64,000 bases of DNA from UBA5859 sp041940025 (GTDB taxonomy: Bacteria > Pseudomonadota > Gammaproteobacteria > UBA5859), in contig JBGTSY010000002.1 in NCBI GenBank assembly GCA_041940025.1, forward strand, positions 62,001 through 126,000. Reading direction: 5' to 3'. Of the stretch, positions 26,379 through 36,186 are shown in pieces; the stretch's first letter is position 1; every line of letters starts with the position of its first letter. The translations under genes were made by a program, and so were the position numbers. The notes below the pieces were generated by a model. It saw only the letters and a list, made by a program, of their open reading frames with translations. It had not been told where the DNA came from and searched no databases.

Positions 26379-27926
26379 TCAGAAGTAAGATTGCCAAAAT
26401 TCTAACTCGGCTATTTTTCGATCGAGTACCAAGTGATTGGTTTTACCCAACAGCAGGGTGTGTCGCGCACCAAGAGTATAAGCTGGCCAGTCTACAATGG
26501 AGCGGCAGCTGGGGATCCCACTCTCTGCGAATGTGCACCACATTTGTTGGATTTGCTGACTGAGTGTTTGCAGTCCGGCACTATCGCCGCAAAACATTTT
26601 TGCATAGGCACCTTCTGTGTTGCCGAATGTGAGCGGAATATCGACACCATGGGCGGCACCAAACATGCCTGCGTCCCAGGTTATTTCATAGTGATAAATG
26701 GGACGTTCACTATTCGCTTGCGCTTCGGCAAGGAGAAAAGTGGGAATGTTAAATGTTCTATCACTTTCAAAATCACTATAGACAGCTAGTAGATCTGCGC
26801 CTGTGTGACCGTACTCACGAGTTGATAAATAAAAATCCAGAGCGTGTTGTGCGTGCTGTGGTAATCCTCGTTGAAATAACTTCAAGATACCTGCTTGATC
26901 CAATTGTTGGTATTTGGGATTTTGGGTGGCAAAGGTTTGACCCCGCTTTAACCGCAGAAAGAGATCCCATTCGTTTTTCATGGTTCCGGCAATGATATCC
27001 AGGTTATCCGCCGCGCCTTCGGCCAAAGCGGCTAGAGGCGGTTTTGGTAACAAATCGTCACCGAATAGCGGACTCATGGTGGCTTCAAATAGGGGCAAGT
27101 CCACTGCATGTTCGCCTCTTCGAACCGACATTTTTTGGCATATCCGTTGCGCCGCTAGCAGATCGGCCGCAGGTACCTTCCACAGTTGGTTAAGACTATT
27201 TTTATTAATTTTCAATTCCTGGAGCAATGCATGACACACCTCTTCTGCTGCAGCGGGGGAGATCACTTGATCCGGTGTTCCGCTCTGAATGATTGCGCGT
27301 CGAAACAATCCATCTCTTAAAGGAGACGTGATGAGACAAGCAAGGGCAATGGCGCCGGCAGATTCACCGAATACAGTGACATTGTCTGGATCGCCGCCAA
27401 ATGCTTCAATGTTGTTCTGGATCCACTTCAGGCTGCATAGAATGTCCCTTAATCCAAGATTGGTGTCCGCATCGAGTTGATTGTCTAACACCGGCCAATG
27501 GACAAATCCGAAGGCGCCCAAGCGGTAGTTTAGGGTCACTACGATGACCTGCTCATTCTGAGCCAGCACATCACCATGGTACATGGCCATACTACCTGCG
27601 CCACTCAAAAAGGATCCGCCATGTAGCCAGACCAACACTGGTCTCGCGGCATTAGATTCCGTTAGTTTAGCTGGCGTCCACACATTGAGATAAAGACAGT
27701 CCTCACTCGTTTCTCCCACGGGTGAGAAAGTATTGCTCACTTGCATCGCTGCTTTTTGGAATTGGGTGGCTTCGAGCGGTCGTTGCCAGGTGGTGGGTTG
27801 GGGGGCGCGAAAACGAAGGTTGCCCACAGGGGGTGCCGCGAAGGGAATGCCCTTGTATACTTCACCTTGTGCTGTTTCGAGACCGATAATGGGTCCGCTA
27901 GGGGTGAGGCGAGTCTCTGTCTTCAT
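26379..27926 (-). CDS. Type-B carboxylesterase
   Basis: A 515-residue carboxylesterase/para-nitrobenzyl-esterase type alpha/beta hydrolase. The oxyanion loop is WLHGGSFLSGAG, the nucleophile elbow FGESAGAIA (Ser ~190), and the catalytic His in AAHGVDIP near residue 410, with an acidic residue between them. There is no signal peptide; it is probably cytoplasmic. The N-terminal EDCLYLNVW motif is standard. The substrate cannot be inferred from context. Confidence 0.93.
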   Translation of the reverse strand: MKTETRLTPSGPIIGLETAQGEVYKGIPFAAPPVGNLRFRAPQPTTWQRPLEATQFQKAAMQVSNTFSPVGETSEDCLYLNVWTPAKLTESNAARPVLVWLHGGSFLSGAGSMAMYHGDVLAQNEQVIVVTLNYRLGAFGFVHWPVLDNQLDADTNLGLRDILCSLKWIQNNIEAFGGDPDNVTVFGESAGAIALACLITSPLRDGLFRRAIIQSGTPDQVISPAAAEEVCHALLQELKINKNSLNQLWKVPAADLLAAQRICQKMSVRRGEHAVDLPLFEATMSPLFGDDLLPKPPLAALAEGAADNLDIIAGTMKNEWDLFLRLKRGQTFATQNPKYQQLDQAGILKLFQRGLPQHAQHALDFYLSTREYGHTGADLLAVYSDFESDRTFNIPTFLLAEAQANSERPIYHYEITWDAGMFGAAHGVDIPLTFGNTEGAYAKMFCGDSAGLQTLSQQIQQMWCTFAESGIPSCRSIVDWPAYTLGARHTLLLGKTNHLVLDRKIAELEFWQSYF

Positions 27927-28354
27927 CGCATGGAATCCCGGTTAAAATTTGAAGACTAACTGTCTGTGACTAGTCTAACGCATCATACTATTTGAGAAAA
28001 TCACTTGTAATCTGTGCAGTATAGAGTCTAAATCTGTTCTGATTTGCTTGTGGCGCTGGAATCGGTGAATATTCAATCTGCTTCAAGCGCATCGTATAGT
28101 GTTATCGCTCTAATCATAGAGGTTCAATTTTTCTGATACCTGCCATGTGCACCCTGCACCTTTTTAAATTAATTGGCTGAGGGAGTGGCGAGATTAAACT
28201 AGCAATCTAAGAGCTTGGCATAGTGTGTGACACAAATTGTACTGAGCCCAGACTTTTTAAAGAATCAATCTACCGGCTTTGGAGATCGATTCAATCAGGG
28301 CATGGCCGGATCTGGCTCTGTATCGAACTTAAACTCAGGATACATGGAGAATGA
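27927..28354. other. 428-base divergent intergenic region
   Basis: This lies between the carboxylesterase (minus) and the Lon-like protease (plus). I see no gene or RNA. A short 5-bp hairpin followed by CTTTTT occurs near 28150-28166 but is too weak to call a terminator. It presumably contains two divergent promoters. Confidence 0.5.
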
Positions 28355-30745
28355 GTGGACAACTCTAAACTCAGTAAACGCATTAAACCTTTATTAGAAC
28401 AGCAACTCTATCATGAATATCATGCGGAGGAGTTAACATTTAGCTCTACTGCCGATCTGGAAGACCTTCATGAAATCCTAGGTCAGGAAAGGGCAAAAGA
28501 GGCAATTGAATTTGCCGTCAACATGCGACGAGAAGGATACAACCTTTTTGTCATGGGGACTCAAGGCTCGGGAAGACGGGCATTAATTAATCACGTGCTG
28601 GAGTCAAAAGCTTCGACCACCGATGCACCTAAAGATCTCTGCTATGTGAATAATTTTGTTTCGTCTCATAAACCCACAGCACTATCTTTACCTGCTGGTT
28701 ACGGGCGACTGTTTGCTGCCAACATGCAGCAATTAGTAAGGGACATTGTGGATACCCTTCCTGCGGTATTCGCCGGCACAGAGTACATGATGCGTCTGAA
28801 TGAGGTCCTTCAAGAGGGTCGGGAACGAGAGGAAAATGCTTTTTCTGATTTAAGTAGTCAGGCTAAAGCACAGAATATTGTTCTGATGCGAACCAACGAA
28901 GGCGTCTCTCTTCTTCCCAGTAAAGATGGCCAGGTATTGAGTGCCAAAGAGTTCGCCAATTTATCAGAGCAAGAACAAGAAATTTTTGAAAATAATCTTG
29001 AACCCATTCAACGAGCGCTCGACGAGTTAATGCAGCGTCAACCTCTATGGGAGAAAGAGTTGCACGATAAGGTGCGTGCGCTAGATAGGTTGGTGGTGGC
29101 GTTTGTTATCCATGAGCATTTCGCCAAGTTGGAACTAGAATATCGTGAATTTATGTCGATTATCGACTACTTAAAGCAAGTACGAGAAGACATCATTGAT
29201 AATATAGAAATATTCAAACATGACTCGGAAAAAAATTATGGTCAGAAGAGTGAACACGTACTGGCCCGATACGAAGTTAATGTATTAGTGGATAATAGTG
29301 AAATAAAAGGTGCGCCCGTCATTTATGAAGAGCATCCTTTACTGACTAGATTGATGGGTAGCTTAGAATTTCGTTCGGAAGGGGGCAACTGGACAACTGA
29401 TTATCGAATGTTACGCGCAGGATCATTGCATCGAGCGAATGGCGGTTATCTGATAATCGATGCAGAACGTATTCTCACGCATACGATGTCTTGGGAAGGA
29501 TTAAAACGCACATTGCGTTCGGGTGAAATCAGTATTGCATCCTTATCCGATGCACTGGGCTCCTCTCGTACGCCCACCCTAGAGCCGGAATGTATTGCAT
29601 TAAATGTAAAGGTTATCTTAGTGGGTAGTCGACGAACCTACCAAGTACTGAATAGTATGGATCCAGATTTCGCTAAGCAATTTAGGGTTGTTGCAGATCT
29701 GGAAGATGAAATCGAGAGAACAACAAGCAACAACCAACTTTATGCGCAGATGCTTGCTACGGTGGCCCGTCGCGAGCAGTTGCGTCCATTTTCCTGCCAA
29801 GCCATTGCACGCTTAATCGAATTTAGTTCAAGGGTGGCCGGTCACCAGAATAGAATGAGCTTACATATGGGAGCCATTGCAAATCTGATGTACGAATCGA
29901 ACTATGTGGCCGGACGTGATCAAAATGAACGAGTGGATTTGATTCATGTGGACGCGGCATTGGCAGCGGACAAAAAACGTAATAGTCGCATAGAACAGCG
30001 AATGCGTGAGTCCATTTTCAATGAAACTGTCTATATAGATACCTCTGGATCAGAAATCGGACAAGTAAACGGCTTAGCAGTGAGACATGGTTTGGACGCA
30101 CCATTTGGTATGCCTGCGCGCATCACGGCGACCGTGCGACCAGGGAAAGGTGAGTTTATCGACATTGAGCGGGAAGTGGAACTAAGCGGATCCTTTCACG
30201 CGAAAGGGATCTTGATCTTAAATGCATATTTGGCGTCTCGTTACACCAGCCAGTTTCCACTCTCGCTGGATGCGAGTTTAGTATTTGAACAATCTTACGG
30301 CCCGGTAGATGGGGACAGCGCTACTATAGCAGAGTGTTGCGCGTTGCTTTCTAGTATTGCCCGTGAACCTATCAAGCAATCCTATGCGGTCACCGGATCA
30401 ATGGATCAGTTTGGTCGTGTGCAGGCGATTGGTGGTGCCAATGAAAAAATAGAGGGATTTTTTCAAATCGTGAAACAGCGAGGATTTATCGAGCCTGCGG
30501 CGGTCATCATACCGAGAACGAATGTGCAACATCTGATGTTAGACGAAGAGGTACGACAAGCGATACGAGATAAAAAGTTTGCAGTCTATGCGGTGAGTCA
30601 CGTGGATGAAGCGTTTAGTCTGTTAACTGGTCGAGAGGTGGGTGAAAGTGATAAGACAGGTAGGTTTATGCCAGGCACTTTAAATGCTTTAATACAAGCT
30701 AAATTGGAACAACTGGCGAAACAGCGCTTTCAACATTTAACATAA
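28355..30745 (+). CDS. Lon-related ATP-dependent protease (LonB/AAA_32 type)
   Basis: A 796-residue Lon-related protease: an N-terminal AAA domain with a modified Walker A (GTQGSGRR, Lys replaced by Arg), a long helical insertion (~190-330), then a second AAA region. The C-terminal S16 protease domain has the catalytic Ser in GDSATIAE and Lys in NEKIEG. It lacks the LAN substrate domain of LonA. The start is GTG at 28355, preceded by GGAGA; an in-frame TGA sits immediately upstream, so no earlier start exists. The family is common in gammaproteobacteria; targets are unknown. Confidence 0.9.
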   Translation: MDNSKLSKRIKPLLEQQLYHEYHAEELTFSSTADLEDLHEILGQERAKEAIEFAVNMRREGYNLFVMGTQGSGRRALINHVLESKASTTDAPKDLCYVNNFVSSHKPTALSLPAGYGRLFAANMQQLVRDIVDTLPAVFAGTEYMMRLNEVLQEGREREENAFSDLSSQAKAQNIVLMRTNEGVSLLPSKDGQVLSAKEFANLSEQEQEIFENNLEPIQRALDELMQRQPLWEKELHDKVRALDRLVVAFVIHEHFAKLELEYREFMSIIDYLKQVREDIIDNIEIFKHDSEKNYGQKSEHVLARYEVNVLVDNSEIKGAPVIYEEHPLLTRLMGSLEFRSEGGNWTTDYRMLRAGSLHRANGGYLIIDAERILTHTMSWEGLKRTLRSGEISIASLSDALGSSRTPTLEPECIALNVKVILVGSRRTYQVLNSMDPDFAKQFRVVADLEDEIERTTSNNQLYAQMLATVARREQLRPFSCQAIARLIEFSSRVAGHQNRMSLHMGAIANLMYESNYVAGRDQNERVDLIHVDAALAADKKRNSRIEQRMRESIFNETVYIDTSGSEIGQVNGLAVRHGLDAPFGMPARITATVRPGKGEFIDIEREVELSGSFHAKGILILNAYLASRYTSQFPLSLDASLVFEQSYGPVDGDSATIAECCALLSSIAREPIKQSYAVTGSMDQFGRVQAIGGANEKIEGFFQIVKQRGFIEPAAVIIPRTNVQHLMLDEEVRQAIRDKKFAVYAVSHVDEAFSLLTGREVGESDKTGRFMPGTLNALIQAKLEQLAKQRFQHLT

Positions 30746-30767
30746 AACCTATCAATTAGGTTTTATG
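30741..30767 (+). terminator. Hairpin overlapping the Lon-like protease stop codon
   Basis: CATAAAACCTA and its exact complement TAGGTTTTATG (11 bp) enclose a 5-base loop. The stem contains the gene's stop codon. There is no U-tract beyond the TTTT inside the stem, so it may act as an mRNA 3' end/stability hairpin rather than a strong terminator. Confidence 0.6.
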
Positions 30768-31029
30768 TGTGCCATTTCACTTCGCTTTGATTATAAAATG
30801 TTCAATTATCAGTTTTATCAGTTAAAGCGTTAAAGTTTTTAAATTGGACTGCGATAACTTGGGTACTGTTCAGATTAGTTTTTGTGGCGGTCCCATCATT
30901 TCAGTTCTTGGGGGGAACAGGGGGCCGCTACAATCTTCGCAAAATTCTCTTTTTGTTACTCAACGTTTTATATATGATTGGTATGACCTGTATTAGGTTG
31001 ATACTTCTTGCCGCTTTGAACCTGTCTAT

Positions 31030-31554
31030 ATGGATAACAACAGTATCTGGATTTTATTTGCCGCGATTCTATTAGCAGCCTTAGTGGGACCTTTTTTAGG
31101 GGTGTTACCGAAAGGCCGTGAGAAAAGAGTGATGCAGCTGCGCGCGCGCGCCATTGAGTCGGGATTGGATGTGCAGTTTGTTCGTGAAAAAGACGACCAA
31201 GGTCGGACCAAACTAAAGTATGTTCCTGGTAGCCGCATTCCCTGGGCAGAGTATCGATTAACCTTACCTGAAAGCGCAGCGCAGGAGTGGCATTATCAAG
31301 CAAGGCAGCAATCAGATAATCAACAAGAATTAGATTGGCAGTTGTATCCAGAACTCGTCGAATTACCCGAAGGGGTAAAAAATGGTTTAGTTCGGTGTCG
31401 TCAAAGTTGGCCAGCAACATTGCCGCACTTTTCAGTCAAGCGCCAAGGGCGTTCATTGTGGGTGACATGGGATGAAGAGGGTGGGCTTGCGGAGGTGGAT
31501 CTCATCGTTGAATTGCTTCATGAGATTGCTAAAAGTGAACTGGGCACACCATGA
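31030..31554 (+). CDS. Single-pass membrane hypothetical protein upstream of sbcB
   Basis: A 174-residue protein with one N-terminal membrane helix (~6-24) and a cytoplasmic basic helix (GREKRVMQLRARAIE) followed by a mixed alpha/beta domain. This layout resembles pseudomonad proteins sometimes labelled YajC-like and encoded next to exonuclease I. True YajC is shorter, so I do not adopt that name. It ends 7 bases before sbcB, so they probably form an operon. No function is known. Confidence 0.7.
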   Translation: MDNNSIWILFAAILLAALVGPFLGVLPKGREKRVMQLRARAIESGLDVQFVREKDDQGRTKLKYVPGSRIPWAEYRLTLPESAAQEWHYQARQQSDNQQELDWQLYPELVELPEGVKNGLVRCRQSWPATLPHFSVKRQGRSLWVTWDEEGGLAEVDLIVELLHEIAKSELGTP

Positions 31555-31561
31555 ATAGGAT

Positions 31562-33034
31562 ATGCCAAAGATGCAGTCGTTTTATTGGTATGATCTAGAA
31601 ACTTTTGGTCTCGATCCGAAACGTGATCGGATTGCGCAGTTCGCCGGTCAACGAACTGATCTGGATTTGCATCCACTCGGTGATCCGGAGGTGCACTTTG
31701 TGAAATTGGCAGGGGATTATTTACCGGATCCCAAGGCTTGTATGGTCACTGGAATAGGGCCTCGTGAAGTGAACCAAAATGGACGACGTGAGACCGACTC
31801 TTTGGCACGAATCGAATCTCTATTTTCTCAAGCAGAAACCTGTGTCGTCGGGTATAACAATATTCGTTTTGACGATGAGTTTATTCGCTTTGGTTTTTAT
31901 CGGGATCTAAGAGATCCCTATGCCCGTGAGTGGCGAAACGGGAATTCCCGTTGGGATCTTCTAGATGTGGTGCGTCTGGCCTATGCACTGAGACCGGCAG
32001 GAATAGAGTGGCCAACCCATGAGAACGGAATGGTCAGCTTTAAGCTTGAACATTTAACTGAGGTCAATCATTTATCTCACGAGATGGCGCACGATGCGCT
32101 CTCCGATGTTCAGGCAACTATAGCGGTTGCACAGTTAGTACAAAAAGTGCAGCCGAGACTCTTTCGATTTGCCTATCAACACAGATCTAAAAGAGTATTA
32201 CAGCAATTACTGGATCAGCAGATGGGGCAACCTTTAGTACACATTTCTGGACGCTATTCCGCTCTTCGAGGTTGCATGGCATTGATCGCACCACTGTGTG
32301 TGCATCCTCACAATCCTAACGCCATTATCGTTTTTGATTTAGCATATGATAGCTCTGATCCCTTGAACTATTCACAGGAAGAGATCGCCGAACGTATATT
32401 TACATCCGCCAGTGAGTTGCCTGAAGCGATGGAACGTTTACCCATAAAAGCAGTGCATTTAAATCGAGCACCAATTCTGGCACCAGTGACAGTTCTCGAT
32501 CCAGCATCTATTAAACGTTGGAATTTGAATTTAGAGCAAGCGCAAAGTCGATATATTTCTGTTAAAAAAAACAAATTATTTTTGCAGCGAGTGCAACAGG
32601 TATTTGAGGAAAGTGACTTCGAACCTGAAATGGATCCAGAGACCATGCTTTATTCTGGTGATTTTTTTTCTGATCAGGATAAAAAATTAATGGCGGCTGT
32701 TCATCGTTGTGATGCTGACAAGTTAAGTCGTCACCCATTTCCATTTCTAGACAAGAGACTTGAAGAGTTATTCTTTCGCTGGCGAGCGCGCAATTATCCT
32801 CATAGTTTATCAGCTGAGGAGAAACGACGTTGGCAATCGTTCAAACAAGCGCGATTAATAGATGGCGAAGAGAATAGACCGCCTTTGAATGAGTATATTC
32901 ATCATTTGCAGTTGCTGATGACAGAAAATGAGGCGCATACAAATAAAGTGTTGAACGATTTACTGGTGTATGCCCAACAGATAGGTTCTGATCTTGGGCA
33001 CGATTCGACACCATATGCCAATTCGAGCGAATAG
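31562..33034 (+). CDS. sbcB: Exodeoxyribonuclease I
   Basis: Exonuclease I degrades single-stranded DNA 3' to 5' in recombination and mismatch repair. The 490-residue protein has the DEDDh nuclease core: FYWYDLETFG (first Asp/Glu), NIRFDDEFIR (second Asp) and HDALSDVQA (His and last Asp). The C-terminal SH3-like and helical domains of ExoI follow, with the KRWNLNLEQAQSR segment. Length matches E. coli ExoI (475). Confidence 0.95.
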   Translation: MPKMQSFYWYDLETFGLDPKRDRIAQFAGQRTDLDLHPLGDPEVHFVKLAGDYLPDPKACMVTGIGPREVNQNGRRETDSLARIESLFSQAETCVVGYNNIRFDDEFIRFGFYRDLRDPYAREWRNGNSRWDLLDVVRLAYALRPAGIEWPTHENGMVSFKLEHLTEVNHLSHEMAHDALSDVQATIAVAQLVQKVQPRLFRFAYQHRSKRVLQQLLDQQMGQPLVHISGRYSALRGCMALIAPLCVHPHNPNAIIVFDLAYDSSDPLNYSQEEIAERIFTSASELPEAMERLPIKAVHLNRAPILAPVTVLDPASIKRWNLNLEQAQSRYISVKKNKLFLQRVQQVFEESDFEPEMDPETMLYSGDFFSDQDKKLMAAVHRCDADKLSRHPFPFLDKRLEELFFRWRARNYPHSLSAEEKRRWQSFKQARLIDGEENRPPLNEYIHHLQLLMTENEAHTNKVLNDLLVYAQQIGSDLGHDSTPYANSSE

Positions 33035-33366
33035 TTCCCTCTTGTAGTGTATTCGTTAGGGTATAAAAAGCAGATACATGAAACAATGCAAGTAAAACAA
33101 TACAAGGTTGAGATGAGGGTCACTTCATTCCTATCTTTATATACCTCAATCGTAATCGCCGCAGGGTATTACCGGGGAATTGAATTGATAATGTCCTAAA
33201 AGGACTCATTTTAATACTGGGGGTCGGGATCTCAATTTTATTATTATTTTGTTGCTTTTATGGTAGACGCATGGGGATGATATGCGCTAAATGTGGGTGA
33301 TTCTATTTGAGAAGCTCTTTACAAAATCACCTATGAAAACCCACCGCCCATGGTACACTTTGCACT
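33035..33366 (+). other. 332-base intergenic region before lgt
   Basis: No confident gene. There is a 28-codon open frame with a weak AAGG site (ATG 33112 to TAA 33198) encoding a mildly hydrophobic peptide, which I do not accept without conservation. A short GTCCT/AGGAC hairpin lies around 33189-33201, and a poly-T-rich stretch near 33235-33258 may include the lgt promoter. Confidence 0.45.
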
Positions 33367-34155
33367 ATGCTTGAGTATCCAAACATAGATCCGGTTGCCG
33401 TACAATTGGGGCCGATTGCCGTCCATTGGTATGGACTGATGTATTTGATTGGGTTTGCTGCCGCGTACTATTTGGGTCGGCTTCGGGCCCGCAGATCAGA
33501 TAATCCCTTTGATAATGAGTTCGTGGATGACATGATTTTTTACGGCGTGCTCAGTGTCATCTTGGGTGGTCGTATCGGTTATATATTATTTTATAACTTT
33601 TCCAGCTACCTGGCCGATCCGCTTGCTGTTTTAAAGGTGTGGCAAGGCGGCATGTCCTTTCACGGCGGTCTTCTTGGTACGGCCTTTGCCATGTGGTTTT
33701 TGGCGCGTAAATATAAAGTCAATATTTTTCAGATATCCGATTTCGTTTCTCCCTTAGTGATAATTGGGATATTCGCTGGGCGCATTGGTAATTTTATTAA
33801 TGGTGAGCTTTGGGGACGCCAAACAGACGTCTCTTGGGGGATGGTTTTCCCAGGGGCAGGCCCTCATGCAAGACACCCCTCCCAGTTGTACGAGGCGGCT
33901 TTGGAAGGTGTCCTTTTATTCCTTATTGTCTGGCTCTATTCTAATAGGCCTCGGCCGATGATGGCGGTTACAGGTCTGTTTTTAGCCGGATACGGAGTGG
34001 CTCGCACGACGGTTGAATTTTTTCGTGAACCAGATGGTCATATTGGTTTTGTTGCCTTTGAATGGCTGACTATGGGGCATCTTTTGAGTATGCCCATGAT
34101 TTTGCTTGGACTACTCTTGTTGATATTGGCTTATCGACAATCTCAACCAGAATAA
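33367..34155 (+). CDS. lgt: Prolipoprotein diacylglyceryl transferase
   Basis: Lgt transfers diacylglycerol from phosphatidylglycerol to the lipobox cysteine of prolipoproteins in the inner membrane. The 262-residue protein has about seven membrane helices, the essential histidine region SFHGGLLG, and the Lgt signature GRIGNFINGELWG. The many lipoproteins encoded in this window are its clients. thyA and folA follow in the same direction, a common gammaproteobacterial order. Confidence 0.97.
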   Translation: MLEYPNIDPVAVQLGPIAVHWYGLMYLIGFAAAYYLGRLRARRSDNPFDNEFVDDMIFYGVLSVILGGRIGYILFYNFSSYLADPLAVLKVWQGGMSFHGGLLGTAFAMWFLARKYKVNIFQISDFVSPLVIIGIFAGRIGNFINGELWGRQTDVSWGMVFPGAGPHARHPSQLYEAALEGVLLFLIVWLYSNRPRPMMAVTGLFLAGYGVARTTVEFFREPDGHIGFVAFEWLTMGHLLSMPMILLGLLLLILAYRQSQPE

Positions 34156-34182
34156 ACAGATGATGTTGGGAATCTATAACTT

Positions 34183-34977
34183 ATGCAGCAATACTTAGAT
34201 CTCTTAAGACGAGTACAATCTGAAGGCGTGTTTCGTGAGGATCGTACAGGAACCGGTACACTGAGTCTGTTTGGGCATCAGATGCGGTTTGATTTAAGCC
34301 AAGGCTTCCCCTTGGTGACGACTAAAAAACTCCATTTAAAATCCATTATTCATGAGTTGTTGTGGTTCCTGTCTGGCGAGAGCAATATTGCTTATTTAAA
34401 GGAAAATGGAGTCACAATCTGGAATGAATGGGCAGATAGCACGGGTGATTTAGGGCCAGTATATGGTGTGCAGTGGCGATCTTGGCCCGCTGCGGACGGG
34501 AGAACAATAGATCAGATCAGCCAGATTGTGGAGCAGATCCAGAGCAATCCAGATTCAAGAAGGCTAATTGTGTCCGCATGGAATGTCGGCCAAATTGAGT
34601 CAATGGCGTTGCCACCCTGCCACTGTCTATTTCAGTTCTATGTCGCTCAAGGCAGACTCTCCTGTCAACTGTATCAAAGAAGTGCAGATCTGTTTCTCGG
34701 TGTTCCCTTCAACATCGCATCTTATGCATTGCTCACTAGGATGATGGCGCAAGTCACCAATCTATTACCTGGTGAATTTATTCATACTTTGGGAGATGCT
34801 CATCTGTACGTGAATCATTTGGCACAGGTCGAAGAGCAGCTCTCAAGGCGGCCGGGAAAGCTGCCAAGCTTACACCTTAATCCAGAAATCACTGATCTGT
34901 TCGCATTTCGTTACGAAGACATCGAGATCGAAGACTATCAACCTGCGCCACATATTCCTGCGCCTGTAGCGGTCTAG
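34183..34977 (+). CDS. thyA: Thymidylate synthase
   Basis: ThyA methylates dUMP to dTMP using methylene-tetrahydrofolate. The 264-residue length equals that of E. coli ThyA. The catalytic Cys is in ALPPCHC, followed by QLYQRSADLFLGVPFNI, and the phosphate-binding Arg in FREDRTGTG. The product ends in the usual APVAV. The dihydrofolate produced is recycled by the folA product encoded 9 bases downstream. Confidence 0.98.
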   Translation: MQQYLDLLRRVQSEGVFREDRTGTGTLSLFGHQMRFDLSQGFPLVTTKKLHLKSIIHELLWFLSGESNIAYLKENGVTIWNEWADSTGDLGPVYGVQWRSWPAADGRTIDQISQIVEQIQSNPDSRRLIVSAWNVGQIESMALPPCHCLFQFYVAQGRLSCQLYQRSADLFLGVPFNIASYALLTRMMAQVTNLLPGEFIHTLGDAHLYVNHLAQVEEQLSRRPGKLPSLHLNPEITDLFAFRYEDIEIEDYQPAPHIPAPVAV

Positions 34978-34985
34978 GGGTTGTC

Positions 34986-35480
34986 ATGCGATCGTTAATT
35001 GTGGCGATGGCGTCGAATCGTCTAATCGGCCGGGGCAATGGTCTGCCGTGGCACCTGCCCGCAGATTTGGCTTTTTTTAAACGCACGACCATGGGTAAGG
35101 CCATTATTATGGGTAGGAGAACCCATGAGTCTATTGGACGATGTCTACCCGGTCGATTGAATATAGTGGTTAGCCGACAACCAGATTATCAGGGATGTGA
35201 TGGTTCTATTGTCACACACTCATTATCTGAGGCGTTGAAGCTGGGAGAGGCCGAGAAGAGCGAGGCCATGATCATCGGGGGTGTACAGATCTACCAACAG
35301 GCTCTCCCTTGGGTGAATCGAATATATGTGACTCATATAGAGGCTTCTCCGGTTGGTGATGCCTATTTTCCTCACATCGATTGGCGCGAGTGGTTAGCGG
35401 AGGAGCTGGGGAGTCAAGCTGCTGACGAATCCCATGAATTTCGTTGTCGATTCATGATGTACCAAAGACAGAATGGTTGA
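34986..35480 (+). CDS. folA: Dihydrofolate reductase
   Basis: Reduces dihydrofolate to tetrahydrofolate with NADPH; target of trimethoprim. 164 residues, with the substrate-site NGLPWHLPADLAFFK segment (Asp ~29), the IIMGRRTHESIGR NADPH-binding region and the IIGGVQIYQ loop. It is coupled to thyA (9-base gap), forming a folate cycle pair. A tRNA gene follows 47 bases downstream. Confidence 0.97.
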   Translation: MRSLIVAMASNRLIGRGNGLPWHLPADLAFFKRTTMGKAIIMGRRTHESIGRCLPGRLNIVVSRQPDYQGCDGSIVTHSLSEALKLGEAEKSEAMIIGGVQIYQQALPWVNRIYVTHIEASPVGDAYFPHIDWREWLAEELGSQAADESHEFRCRFMMYQRQNG

Positions 35481-35527
35481 CTTGACTTCCTGTAGTGTGG
35501 GCGGCAGAATCTCGCCTCTTTATATTT

Positions 35528-35604
35528 GGCTATGTAGCTCAGCTGGTTAGAGCACAGCATTCATAATGCTGATGTCGGTGGTTCAAGTCCACCCATAGCC
35601 ACCA
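35528..35604 (+). tRNA. tRNA-Met (anticodon CAT), elongator type
   Basis: A 77-base cloverleaf: acceptor GGCTATG/CATAGCC, D-arm AGCTCAGCTGGTTAGAGC, and anticodon stem CAGCA/TGCTG with loop TTCATAA. The T-arm contains GGTTCAAGTCC, and CCA is encoded. The GGCTAxG acceptor and A-box resemble E. coli elongator tRNA-Met rather than the initiator. tRNA-Ile2 (CAT, later lysidine-modified) cannot be completely excluded. Confidence 0.95.
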
Positions 35605-35613
35605 AATTGACTA

Positions 35614-36018
35614 TTAGGCGAGTTCCAATTCGCTAAGAGCTTTTCGTAGGTCTTTTGGATCGGTCTCTTTTAGCAGATCCAACAGCCAAGTGATCATGAT
35701 TTCAGTTTTACCTAGTTTTTTAGCCAAAACAGAGTAACTTAGACCTCTGTCGCGAATGGTTTGGTAAAGTAACAATTTCTGTGCAATTGGCGTGGGTAGA
35801 AAAATAATTCTCTGTCCTGACGTTCGAGGTGAAGGTTTGGGAATATCCAGCTGTTTTGTGATGTACAGGTTCAGCGTGGAGATTAATGCTGTCGATGCTT
35901 TTTGCATGACCCCGTGAACCGAAGTGCAGTTAATTTCAAGTTCCGGCAGATCTGGAAAACGAACTGAGAATTCTCCTTGCTTTTTGCTATCGATCTCGCA
36001 CGGAAATAAATAGTCCAA
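35614..36018 (-). CDS. HicB-like antitoxin-family protein without a HicA partner
   Basis: A 134-residue protein with a HicB-type partial RNase-H-like N-terminal domain (FSVRFPDLPEL, then helix) and a C-terminal helix-turn-helix-like region (SYSVLAKKLGKTEIMITWLLD). HicB normally binds the toxin HicA, whose ~60-codon gene lies directly upstream; none is found in the 320 bases upstream. It may be an orphan regulator. The start is TTG at 36018, whose ribosome-binding site is a run of eight G residues (C8 on the plus strand, 36023-36030). Its 3' end is 9 bases from the tRNA-Met gene. Confidence 0.75.
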   Translation of the reverse strand: MDYLFPCEIDSKKQGEFSVRFPDLPELEINCTSVHGVMQKASTALISTLNLYITKQLDIPKPSPRTSGQRIIFLPTPIAQKLLLYQTIRDRGLSYSVLAKKLGKTEIMITWLLDLLKETDPKDLRKALSELELA

Positions 36019-36022
36019 TGGT

Positions 36023-36030
36023 CCCCCCCC
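36023..36030 (-). promoter_or_regulatory. G8 homopolymer acting as ribosome-binding site
   Basis: Read on the minus strand, GAGGGGGGGGACC precedes the TTG start of the HicB-like gene. The eight-base tract is the longest G/C homopolymer I noticed in the window. Slippage would alter Shine-Dalgarno spacing but not the reading frame. Confidence 0.5.
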
Positions 36031-36186
36031 TCGAATTCTGGATATTTAAGTGAGCAATTTTATTATTTAGATTTCTATCGGCATGGCAGATAAGGACTAA
36101 AGTAATTTGTAGTCTTATCCGTACTGAGTCAGTCTGATTAGGTTCTACATTGATGTTTAGATATCTTTATACTTGTAAAATAGTTA

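Noticed and set aside
27289..27480. Several plus-strand open frames inside the carboxylesterase gene
   Set aside because: Antisense shadows of a gene with a clear catalytic motif.
33112..33198. 28-codon hydrophobic small frame (ATG with AAGG upstream) before lgt
   Set aside because: Could be a small membrane peptide but the sequence gives no family or conservation evidence.
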